Notes: generated by a model from the letters alone, not told the origin. A stretch of 64,000 nucleotides of DNA from Anaeramoeba flamelloides (GCA_027625915.1 JANTQA010000033.1:4650001-4714000); one strand, 5' to 3'. Counted from the stretch's first letter, positions 1-12,582 are shown. Program-made: numbers and translations.

Positions 1-286
1 TTTGCGCTTTCTATGGAAATTTCTTACTTTCAACTCACAAGTAAAAAAGTTCTTAAGAACTTTTATTTGAAAACCTGATTATAAATTTTTGGTAAGATCT
101 CTTGTCTGTACACCTCTTCTAAGATATCAAATTTATAAAACCGAAGTTCGTTTTTTTACAGAATTTCTGGTAAGTCAGTTTTGAAAATTTCTCTCAAAAT
201 AAAAAAATAAAGTAAATTTTTTTTTTTTCATTTTTTCATTTCTTTTTCACATTTACAAAAAGTTATTTTAATTCACACCCCAAACC
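1..286. other. 5' flank of tepsin
   Basis: This is AT-rich sequence upstream of the tepsin start codon. I see no open frame, RNA gene or convincing promoter element in it. Confidence 0.5.
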
Positions 287-3200
287 ATGACATGGAAATT
301 AGTAAAAAAAGCATGTACTGATAATGAAGAACCAATAAATGGATATGTTTTAAATGAAATTTCCCGTAAATTACTTTTTTTCTTTTTCTCTTTTTCCTTG
401 GCCTTGCTTGTTTCAGTCAAACTTAAAAAACATGTTTTTTTTATTTTAACGATCTTCAGAAACAACCTTAAAAGGAGTAAAATATGCAGAGACTGCTGCC
501 GATCAATTGCTTCGCAGAATCAAAAAAAAAGAACCAAATGTCAAGCTAAAAGCACTTCATACAACCAATTTTGTATGTAAAAATGGATCACCTTATTTCA
601 AAACAAGAATTAGAAATAATGTAGAAACCATCAAAGATTGTTTAAGTAACATATTATTTTTTGTTGTTTTCTTTCTTCTTTTTTGACTTTTTTTTTTTTT
701 TTTCTGTTTTCTTTCTTTTTTCTTTTTGATTGTTTGGTGAATTAATTGTATTCATTATCTTTATTGCTTTTGAAACAAATTTAGCCTATACCTGCCCCCT
801 TGACAATGTTAGAGGGGAAACCCCATTTCTTGCTGTGAGAACAATGGCTCATGTATGATTCTAAATTAACTTTTCTATTTTTTTTTTTTTTTCTCTTAAT
901 TTTCTTTTTTTTTACTTTTTTTCTTTTAATTTTTTTTTTTAATATATTTTTTCGTTTAAAGAATCCGAAAAACCAAACACTCCAATCTCTTTAATTTTTT
1001 TTAAAGTATGATTATTTTCAAAATTTGTATTTGTTCCTTCTTCTGTAAACAAAAAAAAAAAGGTTTGCTGTACAATTAACTTTTTAAAAAATTGTAAACC
1101 AACAAAAAAGTTTTTATCAAAGGACAAAACGATTCTATTTTCATTATTTCACATTTTAAACCATTTTGACCAATACTTTTAAAGACTTTTTTAAAACAGT
1201 CGGAATCATTTTTGTTTCTAAATAAAGAAATTTTTTTTTTTTTTCAATCAAATCAAAGAAAATCTATCTTTAGAAACAAATTTGACCAAAAACAAGACTC
1301 TTAATTATTATTTTTATTAAAATAAACATACCCTTGTTGAAGAAACCTTCAATAAATATTACACTCAACTCTGGATTTAACAAAAAGAATTTCTTTTTCT
1401 GAAACATTTTTAAATTTAATCTACATTCTCCAAGAATAATATCATAAAACTAAAGCAAAAATTTTTCAAATCAAAATTTCAATCTATTCAAAGAAGGTAT
1501 AAACTCAAAAAGAAATTTGGAATTCTTGGTTTTAAACAAATCTATCTTTGTCTACAATTTTGATATTTTCTATTTTTTCGAATTTTCAGCTAACAACTAA
1601 TTATAAAAATTTACCAATGAGAAAAAAAAAGTTCAACAGGATTTTTAATAGGGGACCTTAACCGAAAATGAAAACTAAAAGTAAGATCAATTAATAAACG
1701 AAAAAATAAATGAAACAAGACAAAATGGAGGATTAAACACAATAAAAGTTTTTTGAATACTATCTTTTTGTCTGAGTTTTTCTTTGGTAGATCAATTATT
1801 AAAAATTTGTTGAAAAAAATTGACTATTTTTTGAGATCTCCAAAACCACTCTAACGACTTCAATATGTAAAGTAGATTTAAATTTTTTTTTTTTGATTTG
1901 ATTGAAAATAATATAATGGATTATTCTTTGAAGTTAATTTGTTTCTTTTATTAATTGATTTCATGTTTTAATTTCAGTGATGTTCCCAATTAAAAACCCT
2001 GTTGAACTTTTTTTCCCTGTTTCGCCTTTTTTCCCAAACGTTAAGTTCTTATTTTAATATTAACAAATGGATGAGAATTGATTGATCAATAAACTATTCA
2101 AGAAAAAAAATACCAAAGATAATAAACTGAATCAATTTTAATTCATAATTTGTGAAAAAATTGTTTTTAATTAACTATTTGCACTGATTAAAATCAAATT
2201 TAATTTATTTTGAGCAATACCTAATTTATATTTTAAAATCAAAAAAAAATCAATGTTGCTTTGTTTGTTAGATCAAAAATTATACTAAATTTTCTATTGA
2301 TACTATTAATTCAATTCCAAATTAATTATTGTTTTTATTTCCAATCCCTAATAAAAAAACTTTTTTTATAACATCTCTATAACATTTCTCTAACAAAATT
2401 TTCTTTTACATGATGATTTTTTCAATATTTTTTGAAAAAATATTCTTATAACTGGCTTATAACATTTTACAAATTTTATAACACATTTTATAACAAACAT
2501 TTATGTTATACAAGTTTTTATTATAAAATTTTATAACATTTTAAACCTTTATAACACATTTACAACACGTTTATAACATGTTATAAAAAAAGTTTTTTTA
2601 TTAGGGATTGGAAATAAAAACAATAATTAATTTGGAATTGAATTAATAGTACAAATAGAAAATTTTTAAACATAAACTAACCTTACACATTTTTTGCTTA
2701 TTGTGAAAACATAATTAAAAATCTATTAATTTGGAATTGAATGAAGAGTTACTTGTTGAAATTTGAATTTAATTTGCTGAACCAATTTTAAGTTGTATAT
2801 TTTTTAATCATAAGAGATTAATCCAAAATGGATTTGGATTAATAAACGAAATGTACTGAAAGACTACAATTTTAAGAAACATAAGAAATTATCTATTTTT
2901 TTTTTGAATAAATTTTTTTGAAAACTATCTTAATAATTTTGAATTCTCAAGAATAAAAACGTTATTTAATATAGAGCGAGATTGGAAACAGTATTTAATT
3001 GCTTTTTTTTTTTTTTTTTTTTGAAGAAATTTTCTTTTAAAAATTAAATCTTTACAGACACTGGGGATTTCGGTACTCATTTTCATTAATGAGCTTTACT
3101 TTTTGAGATTATTTATTTCCAAGTGTACTTTAAAAAATTACAAATATACTCTTAAAAGAAAACTATTTATAACTTGAATGTTTGTTGGTATTTATATTTT

Positions 3201-6200
3201 ATCTTTTTTTGGTTGAAGAAAGTAAAAAAAAAAGATAAAGAACATTTTCTCAGCTTCTCTAAAGAATAGTAAAATTTAAGTTTTTAAAAAATGTTTTTTC
3301 ACACTGTATTTTCAATTTGGTATCGAATAAAGGAGTTGTTTTTTTTTAAAAAAAAAATAAAAATGAAATTTCAATTTTATTAAAAAAAAATAAAATTGTT
3401 TTCATTATTTGCTCTAATTCTCAAGAAAAACAAGCAAATTTACACTTTTGGACTGATCTTTTAATTTATTTTGATTTTAGAAACTAAAAATTAATAAAAC
3501 GTTGGAAATATTATTCTTTTTTTCTTTCAATTTTCAGATAAAGATTCCGGAGGGTTAGTTGAACTCAAACAGCCAATCAAGATTTGATTCAAACTATATT
3601 TTAATCGAATTTAGGTGTTTTTGTTCATTAAAACAAATTCTTTCAAAAATACATTGTCTCCATATATCAAGACATATATTTATTCGATGGATTGCTAAGT
3701 ACTATCCTAGTTTTAAGGTTTGTGATGATTATTTTTATGATTAACAACATATTTATTGACTTATAAGAATATTTAGTCAAGAAATCTTGTTTATTTAAGA
3801 TTTAGGGTTAAATTTTAGAAAATTTGTAATTTGGAAAAAACCATTTTTTACCATCCAAATTTGAAATTTACATTGAAAAGGTTCGGAAATCAAAATTCTC
3901 TTGGTTCACTGACTTTCCACTTCATTTTAAAATATAATAGGGCTTAGTGCAATGATATAAATTTATTTGAAAATAAAGTGTAAAGTTTGTGAACTAAGAG
4001 GTAAAACAATAATTTATTTTAATATTTTGTTTATTTTGTTCGAGAATTTAAAAAAGATTTTTGATCAATAAATACTTTCCTTTAAAACCCTCTAAAATCC
4101 AAAATTTTGCAATATTTTGGTTTTTCTTTAATTCACAAACTTTTAAATCATTTTTTTATTGACTATAATATTGTATTTCAATCCATAGAGAGTATAAAAT
4201 TTGGATATTACTTCAATATTTTTGCATAGAAAAATTAACAATTTACTTTATTGAATATTATTATAAATTCAGATTAATAAGATTTTAGATTTAGAATTAA
4301 TTATTACTCCAATTACATGATTTAGCATCAAACAAAGAAAATCTTTCCTTAAATTCAAAAATCTAGAATTAATTTTTCTGATTAAAAAAGGTGCTATGAA
4401 TTTATAATTACAGAGAAAAAGTTAAAACTCTCAAAAAAAAAAAAAAAGATAAAAAATATTTTTTTTTATTAAATTTTTCAAAATAAAAAAACCTTTTCAA
4501 ACAAAAATTCAAGATCTTTAATTTGTTCCTTCATATACTAAAACTAGAATCAAGATTTAAAAGTAAGTCAGCAAAGACTTTTCAAAAAAGTTTTTTTTTT
4601 AAGATTACTCTTTTTACTTTTTACTTTTCCTTTTTTTGAAATCAAAAAATTTCAGAATTGATATGCAAAATAGAACCTAACGATCAACTCCTTATTCAAC
4701 TGCACAAAATTTGAATAAAGTTTAATTAAAATTGTTTATAAAAAAAAATTTGAGTTATTTTTTTATTTATTATTGATGGAACAAGTCTAAATTACACACT
4801 AAATGCCCTTTTACTTTAATTTCCTCAAAGGTAATTTAAGCGTAAAATCATACATTTCATGATTGTTCAAGGGAAAGAAATATCCAAAATTTTTTTTGTT
4901 TAAAAAGCAAAGGAAAAAAATTGAAAAGGAAAAAGGTAAAGAAAAAAAAAAAAAAGAAATTTAAAAAGGGTTTATAAGAAGCAATTAAAAAAATCAAAAA
5001 AAAAAACCCAATGCTATCTTTAATTAAGTACTCCAAAAATCACAGACACGATACTTTTGGTTAATTTTATTTAGTTTGATAATTGATCATGAATGCTCAT
5101 TTGGGGATCGTTGTTTAATGGTTGTAATTTCTTTTTTCTTTTTGATCTCGTTTTTGCTTTAGACCCATGTACATTTTTTGTCTTTACTTTTTAGTTTTTA
5201 TTTTCAAGTTACCCATACTTTTGTGTTTCAGCATCTTCAGTATTAGCGAGTAACCACTTGATCTTTTTCCTTTGTAACTCTTCTTCCCCAATATAAAGAA
5301 GATTCACACAGGGAAAAAATGAAAAAAAAAATTGGGTTTTTATAAAGTTTTTAATTCCACAGTATTGTTTTATTAGAAAAAAGTCTTTTCAAAGGAATTA
5401 TTCTCTCCGAATTCCAAAAAATAATTCATTAATTTTATTTCATATTCCAATTTTAGATACCTATAATAAAATTTATCAAAAAGTTTAATAAAAAAAAAAA
5501 AAATTAATAAAAAAGAATAAAATAATTTATTGAATGTTTTTTAATAATTGTCAATACAAGAAAATTGAATATTTTTTTATACTTTTATTTATTAAAATCT
5601 ATAATTATTAACCAAATAGAATGTTCTTGAAATTCTATATGAAGATAATTTAAATAATGATCAAAATCAAGTTAGTAACATTTCCTCACAACCGAATACT
5701 GGCTTTGGCAATGAACCAATTAAAAATAAGAACAAGAATACGAATCAAAACCAAAACCAACCAGTATTATCAGTAATTCAACCACAAAACCAAACTGGTC
5801 AAACTATGCAAGCCGGTTTAGGAAATTCCCCACTTAGGATGAATAGTAAGATCCATTTTATTTTATTATTTATTGTAAAACTTTATTTCACTTATAATAA
5901 AAGGAAAAAATTAATAAAAGGCTTTGTTTTATTAGATTTAAAATTAAATTGATTGCTTAATATGAATTCGTAACATTAATTTTGAAAAAGTATCAAGAAA
6001 ATCTACAAAAATTCGTCTTTAAAAAGTTTTCGGAAGCCAAAAAAGTGAAAAACTAATAATTTTTCAAACAAAATTTTTTTTGTCATTGCTTAAATTAGGT
6101 TTGCTTATCTTGTCAAAACAATCTTTGAAAAAAAAAAAATACAAAAGATCTTTGAAAATCGTCCATTTGAATATTTAAAAAAAAGAAGGCAGAATATTTT

Positions 6201-8225
6201 CTTTAATATTGCTGAAAAAAGCAATGATTATTTCTCAAATTTTGATAATTTTTTGATTTTTTTTAAAGGAAAGATATTTCAGTCAATTAGGTTTTTTTTC
6301 CATTTTTTAATTCGTTTCTCAAGACATATTTGAAATGTTTAATTTTTAAAATATATATAAACACTTTTTTTTTATTGAGGAATGGCGAGATTAAAGATCC
6401 TCTTACAGCCGTTAGGTTTTCTTGAGTTTTCTGTTTATTTGGAAAATCAATAGATTTTCGTTAGGTTTTTTTACTTTAGAAATAAACAGAAAATTTTAAT
6501 AAATTTTCGGTTTATTTCTAAAGTAAAAAAAACCTGGAACACTTCACCAAATAAAACAGAAAATCTTAAGAAAAGCACAATTAATTTTTTTTAATTTTTA
6601 AAATTAAAATAAAATTTTTGAAATTTTCTTTTTATTTCTTAAATTAAAAAAAACTGTAGTTAACTTTTCCACAAGTTTTCTGTTTATTCAAAAAAACAAT
6701 ATATTTTCATCAACAAACAGAAAACCTCAATAAAAGTGTAAGTTAGGTTTTTTTTAATTTTTAAAAATAAAAAGAAAATTTTTGAAATTTTCTTTTATTT
6801 CTGAAATTAAAAAAAACCGTCGTTAGCTTTACCAGAATGTAAAGGAATTGAGTAAAAACTTTGATTTTACTCTATTCTATTGAATTATAGAAAAGATAGG
6901 CACTCTACACTTCCCTACAGCACTTGGATACACTCTACGGCTCTCACCTTGATTACAAATGATAAATTAGTAATTTAAATATTAAGGAAAAAAAAATATT
7001 TTTTGGAATTGAACAAATTTCAAGTTTTTTATTAATTGAAAAAATAAAAATATCCAAGACATTAAATTAGATAGAATAATGAAAAGTTTTATTTAATCTC
7101 ATAGAAACAATTTTTTGTTGAACAAAATTTTTGATTAATTATTTTTTCAATTTTTAAAAACTTATTTATCTTATTCTCTATTTTTTTTTATTTATTGTTT
7201 TTTTTAATAAACTTCTTTTTACTTTTAATATTTTTTGTTTATACAAAAAAAAAAGAAAAATTTTTCAAACATAAAAAAAAATTTGAGAAAAAAATCGTTG
7301 TTGGAACTCCAATAAAAGAAAATGGTTATTACCAACCACAAGAAATCCAGTTAAGCACATCCAATAATATCTTTCAAAGTAATCAACAGCAAAGTTCAAG
7401 AAGAGTTAAAGGAGTTAAAAACCGATTTAAAAATAATAGCCTAGCAAAACGAACCCAGCAAATACAGCAAACCCAGCAAACTCAGCAAATACAGGAAACA
7501 CAAGAAACACAGCAAACACAGGAAACTCAAGAAAACCAAATTTATCAAAACCAGCAAAGTCAATACCAAGAGGAACAATACCAAGAAGAAAATGAAGACA
7601 ATTATGAATATGAAAAAAAGTTAGTTGATGAAATTATAATGTATTCTGGAGTGAGAATTTCTCCACCAAAAACAAAAATAAATGGGTTTATAAAAAAATG
7701 TATAAATTTTGAAGCAGAAGTTATTGGAAAATTCGTTGAAGAATATTTAATACACGAAAAATGGCAATATAATTTTGTAAGTGAAAATATTTTTAGAAAT
7801 TCGCTATAATTAAAAAAAAAAAAACATTTTTAATAAAGATAATTTAACACTCTTAAATAATACATTTATATATATATATATATTTATTATTAATATAAAC
7901 AAAAATAGAGAGCTTTGTGTATCATTGAAGCCTTAATCAATGCAAAATATGAAGATTATATTGAATATTTTGAAGAAGAAGAAGCAATTGAGCTAATCGA
8001 ATCCCTTATTGATTTGAAAAAATCAATGATTAATAAAAAAGTCCAGAAAATATTTTCTCTACTTAATAAAGAAATCACAACCGATATCCCTCAAAAACAA
8101 AATAATAAAAAAATTACAAGAGAAAAAGAAATTAAATATATTAATTCAAAAACTAAGCAAAATGGAAATGAAGAAAATTCAAATTTTAATTTTATAAATG
8201 AAAATAATCTTTTTGAAAATACAAC

Positions 8226-8261
<36 letters not shown>

Positions 8262-8553
8262 AAATCAGAATGAAAATAACAAAGAAGATCTCAATTTATT
8301 TAACAATCTTATTATCTCACCTAAAACAAAAAGAAAAAACCCAAATACCAAACAAACACAACAAAATGACAATTCAAATAGCAAAAAACCAGAATTTACT
8401 TTTTTTCAAACAAATGTGAATTTAGATGAACAAAAAAATTCTTCAGAACAACAATTACAGCAACAGCAGCAACAACAATTTCAACAACAACAGCAGCAGC
8501 AGCAGCAACAATTTCAACAATTTCAACAACAGCAGCAGCAACAGCAACAGCAA

Positions 8554-8590
<37 letters not shown>

Positions 8591-9006
8591 GACAACTTGA
8601 TTTATTAGAAGGTTTATTTGAAAAGAAAAACCAAAATAATTTTTCACAACAACAACAACAAAACATGATGAAAATGATGTCAGGACAATTTCCAAACAAT
8701 ATGAATAACAACCCACAAATGATGATGATGATGCAGCAATTTATGTCAATGATGAACCAAAATAATACAAATAACAGGAATAATAATCAAAATTTTAACC
8801 AAAATTTTAATCAAAATATCAATCGAAATAATAATCAAAATTTTAATCAACGGAAACAAACCCAACAAAAACAACAACAACAGCAGCAACAATCAAATTT
8901 TCTCTTTATGTCTTCACAAAAGAAAAACAATGAACAAAAGAAAAGCAATGAACAAAAGAAAAAAGATCCTTTTTCATTTGTTAATGATGAATTTATTAAA
9001 TTTTAA
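287..9006 (+). CDS. TEPSIN: Tepsin (AP-4 complex accessory protein)
   Basis: Six exons joined in phase: 287-365, 460-645, 785-852, 5620-5845, about 7256-7776 and 7909-9006, giving 725 residues. Residues 1-130 form an ENTH domain; GYVLNEIS, VKLKALHTTNF and a segment DNVRGETPFLAVRTMAH + NVLEILYEDN align by eye with human tepsin, the last junction spanning the 4.8 kb intron. Residues about 305-420 match the second, tepsin-specific VHS-like domain (WQYNFRALCIIEALI, formed across the last splice). The rest is a Q/N/M-rich linker and tail with (CAA)n and (AAT)n runs. The extreme C-terminus has DPFSFVNDEF, close to the known AP-4 epsilon-ear motif S[AV]F[SA]FLN, and LLEGLF near residue 591 recalls the beta4-ear motif. 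Tepsin is a coat accessory at AP-4 vesicles of the trans-Golgi network. The fifth exon's start is the least certain boundary. Possible AATAAA poly(A) signals lie near 9245. It converges on the macro-domain gene. Confidence 0.88.
940..1112 (-). pseudogene. Coding-like remnant, possible transposase fragment
   Basis: On the minus strand, an open stretch beginning NNENRIVLSFDKNFFVGLQF and running about 60 codons lies inside the tepsin intron. The sequence looks more protein-like than the surrounding intron, but I cannot name the family. It could be a decayed DNA-transposon exon or chance. Confidence 0.25.
1530..3760. repeat. Long dispersed repeat, copy 1
   Basis: Segments here recur in the same order and orientation at about 20920-22080, inside VPS18 intron 1. 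Matching blocks include 2708-2768 with 21113-21173 (near identical over 60 bases), 3061-3125 with 21458-21523, and 3575-3650 with 21975-22050. Copy 1 is longer because a TTATAAC-rich MITE and other sequence interrupt it. A short open frame at 3559-3744 lies at its 3' end. The family is not recognised. Confidence 0.7.
2346..2606 (-). mobile_element. TTATAAC-rich MITE, copy 1
   Basis: The ends are inverted repeats, CCCTAATAAAAAAACTTTTT on the left and its complement on the right, about 28 bases each. The interior is a string of TTATAAC and GTTATAA units. The reverse complement aligns end to end with 22124-22377. Another roughly 55 bases of inverted repeat extend outward on both sides (about 2287-2345 and 2607-2667), so it seems nested in a larger palindrome. 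No coding capacity. Confidence 0.75.
4757..4868 (+). repeat. Short dispersed repeat (AATTTAAGCGTAAAATCATA)
   Basis: About 110 bases here, including AATTTAAGCGTAAAATCATA and a preceding TGCCCTTTTACTTTAAT block, recur at 49186-49290 in the REEP intron. Family and boundaries are unknown. Confidence 0.55.
5846..7255. other. Tepsin intron 4 with hairpin array
   Basis: The intron begins GTAAGATCC. Its middle, about 6400-6920, is an array of adjacent hairpins (separate entry). The acceptor is placed after an A-run at 7255 because that keeps the phase; nothing else coding was seen. Confidence 0.55.
6400..6920. repeat. Modular hairpin array, copy 1
   Basis: Four inverted-repeat modules lie side by side, each opened by GTTAGG or GTTAGC plus T-run and closed by the complementary A-run with AACC or CTAGG. 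One (about 6455-6538) is an almost perfect hairpin with arms starting GGTTTTTTTACTTTAGAAAT. Other modules carry AATTTAAGAAATAAAAAG-type arms or AATTGAGTAAAA arms. The same modules recur near 9760, 20385, 31930, 43350, 51690 and 60990. Confidence 0.7.
8221..8600 (+). repeat. Trinucleotide runs in tepsin exon 6
   Basis: (AAT)n at about 8230-8262, mixed CAA/CAG from about 8448 to 8551 and (AAT)n at 8553-8588 encode N, Q and N tracts of the tepsin linker. These are in-frame microsatellites, not separate genes. Confidence 0.9.
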
Positions 9007-9759
9007 TTATTAATTTACTCTTCTAATACTGAAAAAGTAAATATTTTAAATTTTTTAGTTTTTAACTTATTTTTTTATTTTTATTTCTATTATACACCCT
9101 TTAAGTTTTTGGGAAAAGTTTACGATCACACACCTTTTCCACATTTGACAAAGTTCTTTTTTTTTTTTTTTTTTGATTTTTTTGTTTTAGAAAATTTGTA
9201 AAGGGTTTGTTTTTCCCTAATTTTGTTCATTACATAACATTAGTAATAAATAAATTCTCAATATAATTTTTGAGAAACAAATAAATGATTTTATTTTTAA
9301 TTGATTTGATTTTTCTTTTTTATTCAGACAAAGCAAATAAAAATAAAAAAATTATTTGTCCAGAAAATAATTTTTCAAGTTATTCAAGGCATTTCAGAGC
9401 ACGAAAAAATTATTTAAAAAAAAATTAAACATATCCTAATTGTTCAGTTTTTGATAACTTCACTTATCATAAATACTATTGGTTAATAAAGGATCTTTGA
9501 TCAAAAATTATTTTTCAAGATATTTTACAATTTAATTTAGAAAATTTAATTTTTCCAGGTTCTATAAAGATTTTTTTTATATATAATAGTAAAAACTTTT
9601 GAACATTTTTTCTTTTCACGTTAAGAGATTATAAAATAATCTTTTAAAAATAATCTAAAATTTAATAACTATCTTTCAAATAAAGAAATCAATTATTTTG
9701 ACAATTAAAGAAATTATTTATTGATATATACGAAAAAAATATTGTTTTTTTGATTTTTT

Positions 9760-10140
9760 TTTTAGGTTTTTTTGAGTTTTTGAAATGAACAGAAAATTAA
9801 AATAAATTTTCAGTTTATTTCAAAAAGTAAAAAAAACCTAGGGCACTCTCGTTAGGTTTTTTTGAGTTTCTTGTTTTGATTAGAAAATCAATAGATTTCA
9901 GAAAATAAAAACAACAATTAAAAAAAAAACACCTTTAGATTAACCACAATTTAAAGTAATTGTGGTAAATCTAAGATTATATTTAATTAATTTTAAATCT
10001 CAAATACTGCCTTTAGTTTTTTTATAATTTTAAAAATTAAATGAAAATTTCTTAAATTATCTTTTTATTTCTTAAATTAAAAAAAAACTTATACACTCTA
10101 GGGTATCTGACAGCACTCAAAGACATAAGTATTTGATATT
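9760..10140. repeat. Modular hairpin array, copy 2
   Basis: It contains the same GAGTTTTTGAAATGAACAG-type hairpin as other copies, a GAGTTTCTTGTTTTGATTAG half-module, and an AATTTAAGAAATAAAAAG-type hairpin, ending in a CACTC-rich spacer. Module order differs from the copy at 6400. Confidence 0.6.
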
Positions 10141-11637
10141 TAATTTTTATTGTATTTATAATTGTGGGATATTATTGAAGTTTCCAACTAGTCAAATTTG
10201 GCAATTTGGTTAATTGAAAAACCATTAAAGGATCAGTATTCTACAGCAATAAGGCAAAATTTTAAAATATGTTATTGATGATATTTTCTACTTATAAATT
10301 TTGTATATGAAAAGTGTCAAAAAATTCTGATCAACAAAGAAACTCAAAAAATAATATTGTTTTTGTTAGAGAGATTAATTTTTTTTTTCCATTTTTTCTG
10401 AAAAAGACATCATTTGAATTCATTTTATTTCTCACATGTTAAAATTTTTTACCCTTTTTATTGTCATTTCCATCATTATTATACAACAACAAGTCTTTGT
10501 TTCCAGGAATATTAATATAATGTTTTTTTTTTCTTTTTTGAGATAATTCTTTTTATTCGTTGTTAAAATAATATATTCAACCATTGGAAAATAATTATAT
10601 TTTTTTTTAAGAAGGATAGTTATAATAATTAAAGTTAAAAGTCATTTAAAAATTTATTAAGAAAATTTTGTTTTTGTTCTAAGATGAAAGTCGAAATTTC
10701 AATAAAATTATCTTGAAGATATTTGGAAATAAAGTAATTTTATCTGTAAAATTCAAAATAATTTTTGTTCTAACAAAAATGATTCGAAATATTATAAGAG
10801 ATTCTTGTGAATACGACAAAACAATTTATCAAAAAAATTTTTCAGAATTATCATTTTTTTTCAATTTTTAAAAAACAGAAAACAACTTTTTTAAAAATAT
10901 TATTAGAAAAAACTTTTTTTGCTTCTTGTCATTCACAATTTCATTGATAAACTTTTGTTAAGCTTCAACTAAATTTTCATTTATTTAACCACCAAAGCCA
11001 CAGATAGTTTTATTGGCTAGATATTTGAATTTAAATATTAATCAAACAAAATAGAAAATTTTCTTTCAAAATCAAGATTTTCCAACATTTAAAATGAAAA
11101 ATATGTTTTCACATTCTCAGGAATTAACTTAATTGTTAATAAAAATTATAGGTTGCCTTTTTTGTTTTTTATTGGAAACATACAAATTTTGGATTTCAAA
11201 AAGAAACTCAAATCGATAAATTTTTTTAATGATGTTAACTCATCCATTTCATAAGTCGAAACACCAATTAATAAAGAAATTTTCAAGATCTTGACAAGAT
11301 TTCTTTTTATTTTTAAAAAAATACTACCCCCTTAATTATAAATATAATTACTTTAATTCCTCAGTATATCAATCAATATTCTCATTTTTAAGTCTTCAGA
11401 AATTAAGAACTGTTTTTAATTTTTCTATATTTAAGATTAATATATTGTCTTTACATTAATATTTTCTTCGGTATATTTTTCATCTGGTGATTACAATTTT
11501 TTATTCAGTTTTAAAACTAAATTATAGTGTTGAATGGATATAAATATTTAAGAAATTTTTAACTGATTTATTGATAAATCTATCTATTCTTTCAAAAAAT
11601 TACTTTGTGTCAAATCAAATATTTCTTGTCTGTAATA

Positions 11638-12170
11638 TAAACTATATTCCAAAATTTTGGACACAGTTTAAATAGTTGAAAGAACATCATTACTGCACTT
11701 TAAATTCAATTTGGAAAGAATTTTGATTTTACAAACTATTTCATTTTTTGTCTTTTTTGTTTTTTTTTTATTTCCTTTTTTGTAGTTACGTAATCTATTT
11801 CGTTAGATATGAAACTTTTTTTCAATGGTTGATAGAGGGTTAGTGTTGAGTTTGTTAAATTGGAAAATCACATACAATTAGTTGATGGTACATTCACATT
11901 TGATCGCTCAACAATTGTTGGTGAAATTTCAAACAAATTTACCAATACATTTTTTGATCAGCTGGTTTCATTATTTTGGACACACCTCTTTTTATTTTTT
12001 TGTTTTATATTTTTTTCTTTTATATGGGTTAAAATGATTACTTTTTAAAACATTAATACCTTGTAACTTAAATGGGGTTTTATATTAGGTTTGGAAAAAT
12101 ACAATAAATTGTGGGTTTTTTTGCCTATTTTTGATTTTGGATGTGTCCAGATTTTTGGAATATGGGTTTA
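11638..12170. mobile_element. TIR element with GGACACA ends (Tc1/mariner-like size)
   Basis: Left end TATATTCCAAAATTTTGGAC and right end complement of CATATTCCAAAAATCTGGAC form terminal inverted repeats about 30 bases long, 530 bases apart. The interior includes a 62-codon open frame (11860-12048) without recognisable domain. Related internal sequence occurs reversed at 62226-62520 and, more diverged, at 37690-37900 and 51965-52390. Probably non-autonomous. Confidence 0.6.
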
Positions 12171-12582
12171 GTTGACTTAAAATAAGAGTTTTTAAAAAAG
12201 TTATTTTTAATCCATTATTGAGTTTATTTTGTTGAAACATTGATTCAGTGTTTCCAAAGAATTTTGGACCTTTTTGAAATTATATTCAAGATGTATATTT
12301 TTTTCTTCTAATCAAATTCCAAGATAAAATATCTTTTAGTACTTTTTTATATTTAGTTTTTTTATAAAAAAAATGATATTATTGAACACAAAAAAAAAAA
12401 ATAAGATTAATATTTAAAATCAATTTTCAAAAGCATATCTTTATTTAAAAAGTTCATCGATAATTATTATTCTTTTGAAAGGTAAATAAAATAATGATTC
12501 ATTATTTGAATTAAATGGATTAAAAAATCTGTAATTAGTTCTTTTAATAAATAGCTGTTTAAAAAAATTATTTTTCTTTTAC

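Larger units (their letters stand above)
853..5619. other. Tepsin intron 3, repeat-filled (4.8 kb)
   Basis: The intron runs from GTATGA at 853 to the TAG ending at 5619. It holds a minus-strand coding-like remnant (about 940-1110), part of a long dispersed repeat (about 1530-3760) interrupted by a TTATAAC-rich MITE (2346-2606), and a short repeat near 4757-4868. No further exon was convincing, and the exon phases on both sides agree without one. Confidence 0.7.
9007..12582. other. Intergenic region between convergent tepsin and macro-domain genes
   Basis: No gene was found. It holds a hairpin array (about 9760-10140) and a terminal-inverted-repeat element (about 11638-12170). The remainder is featureless AT-rich sequence. 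Confidence 0.65.

Noticed and set aside
3559-3744. Possible extra tepsin exon with open frame
   Set aside because: The sequence lies in a dispersed repeat, has no matching phase and the ENTH domain joins perfectly without it.
8396-8716. Minus-strand frame rich in V, A, Y opposite tepsin exon 6
   Set aside because: Reverse reading of CAA and AAT runs; the plus frame is clearly coding.
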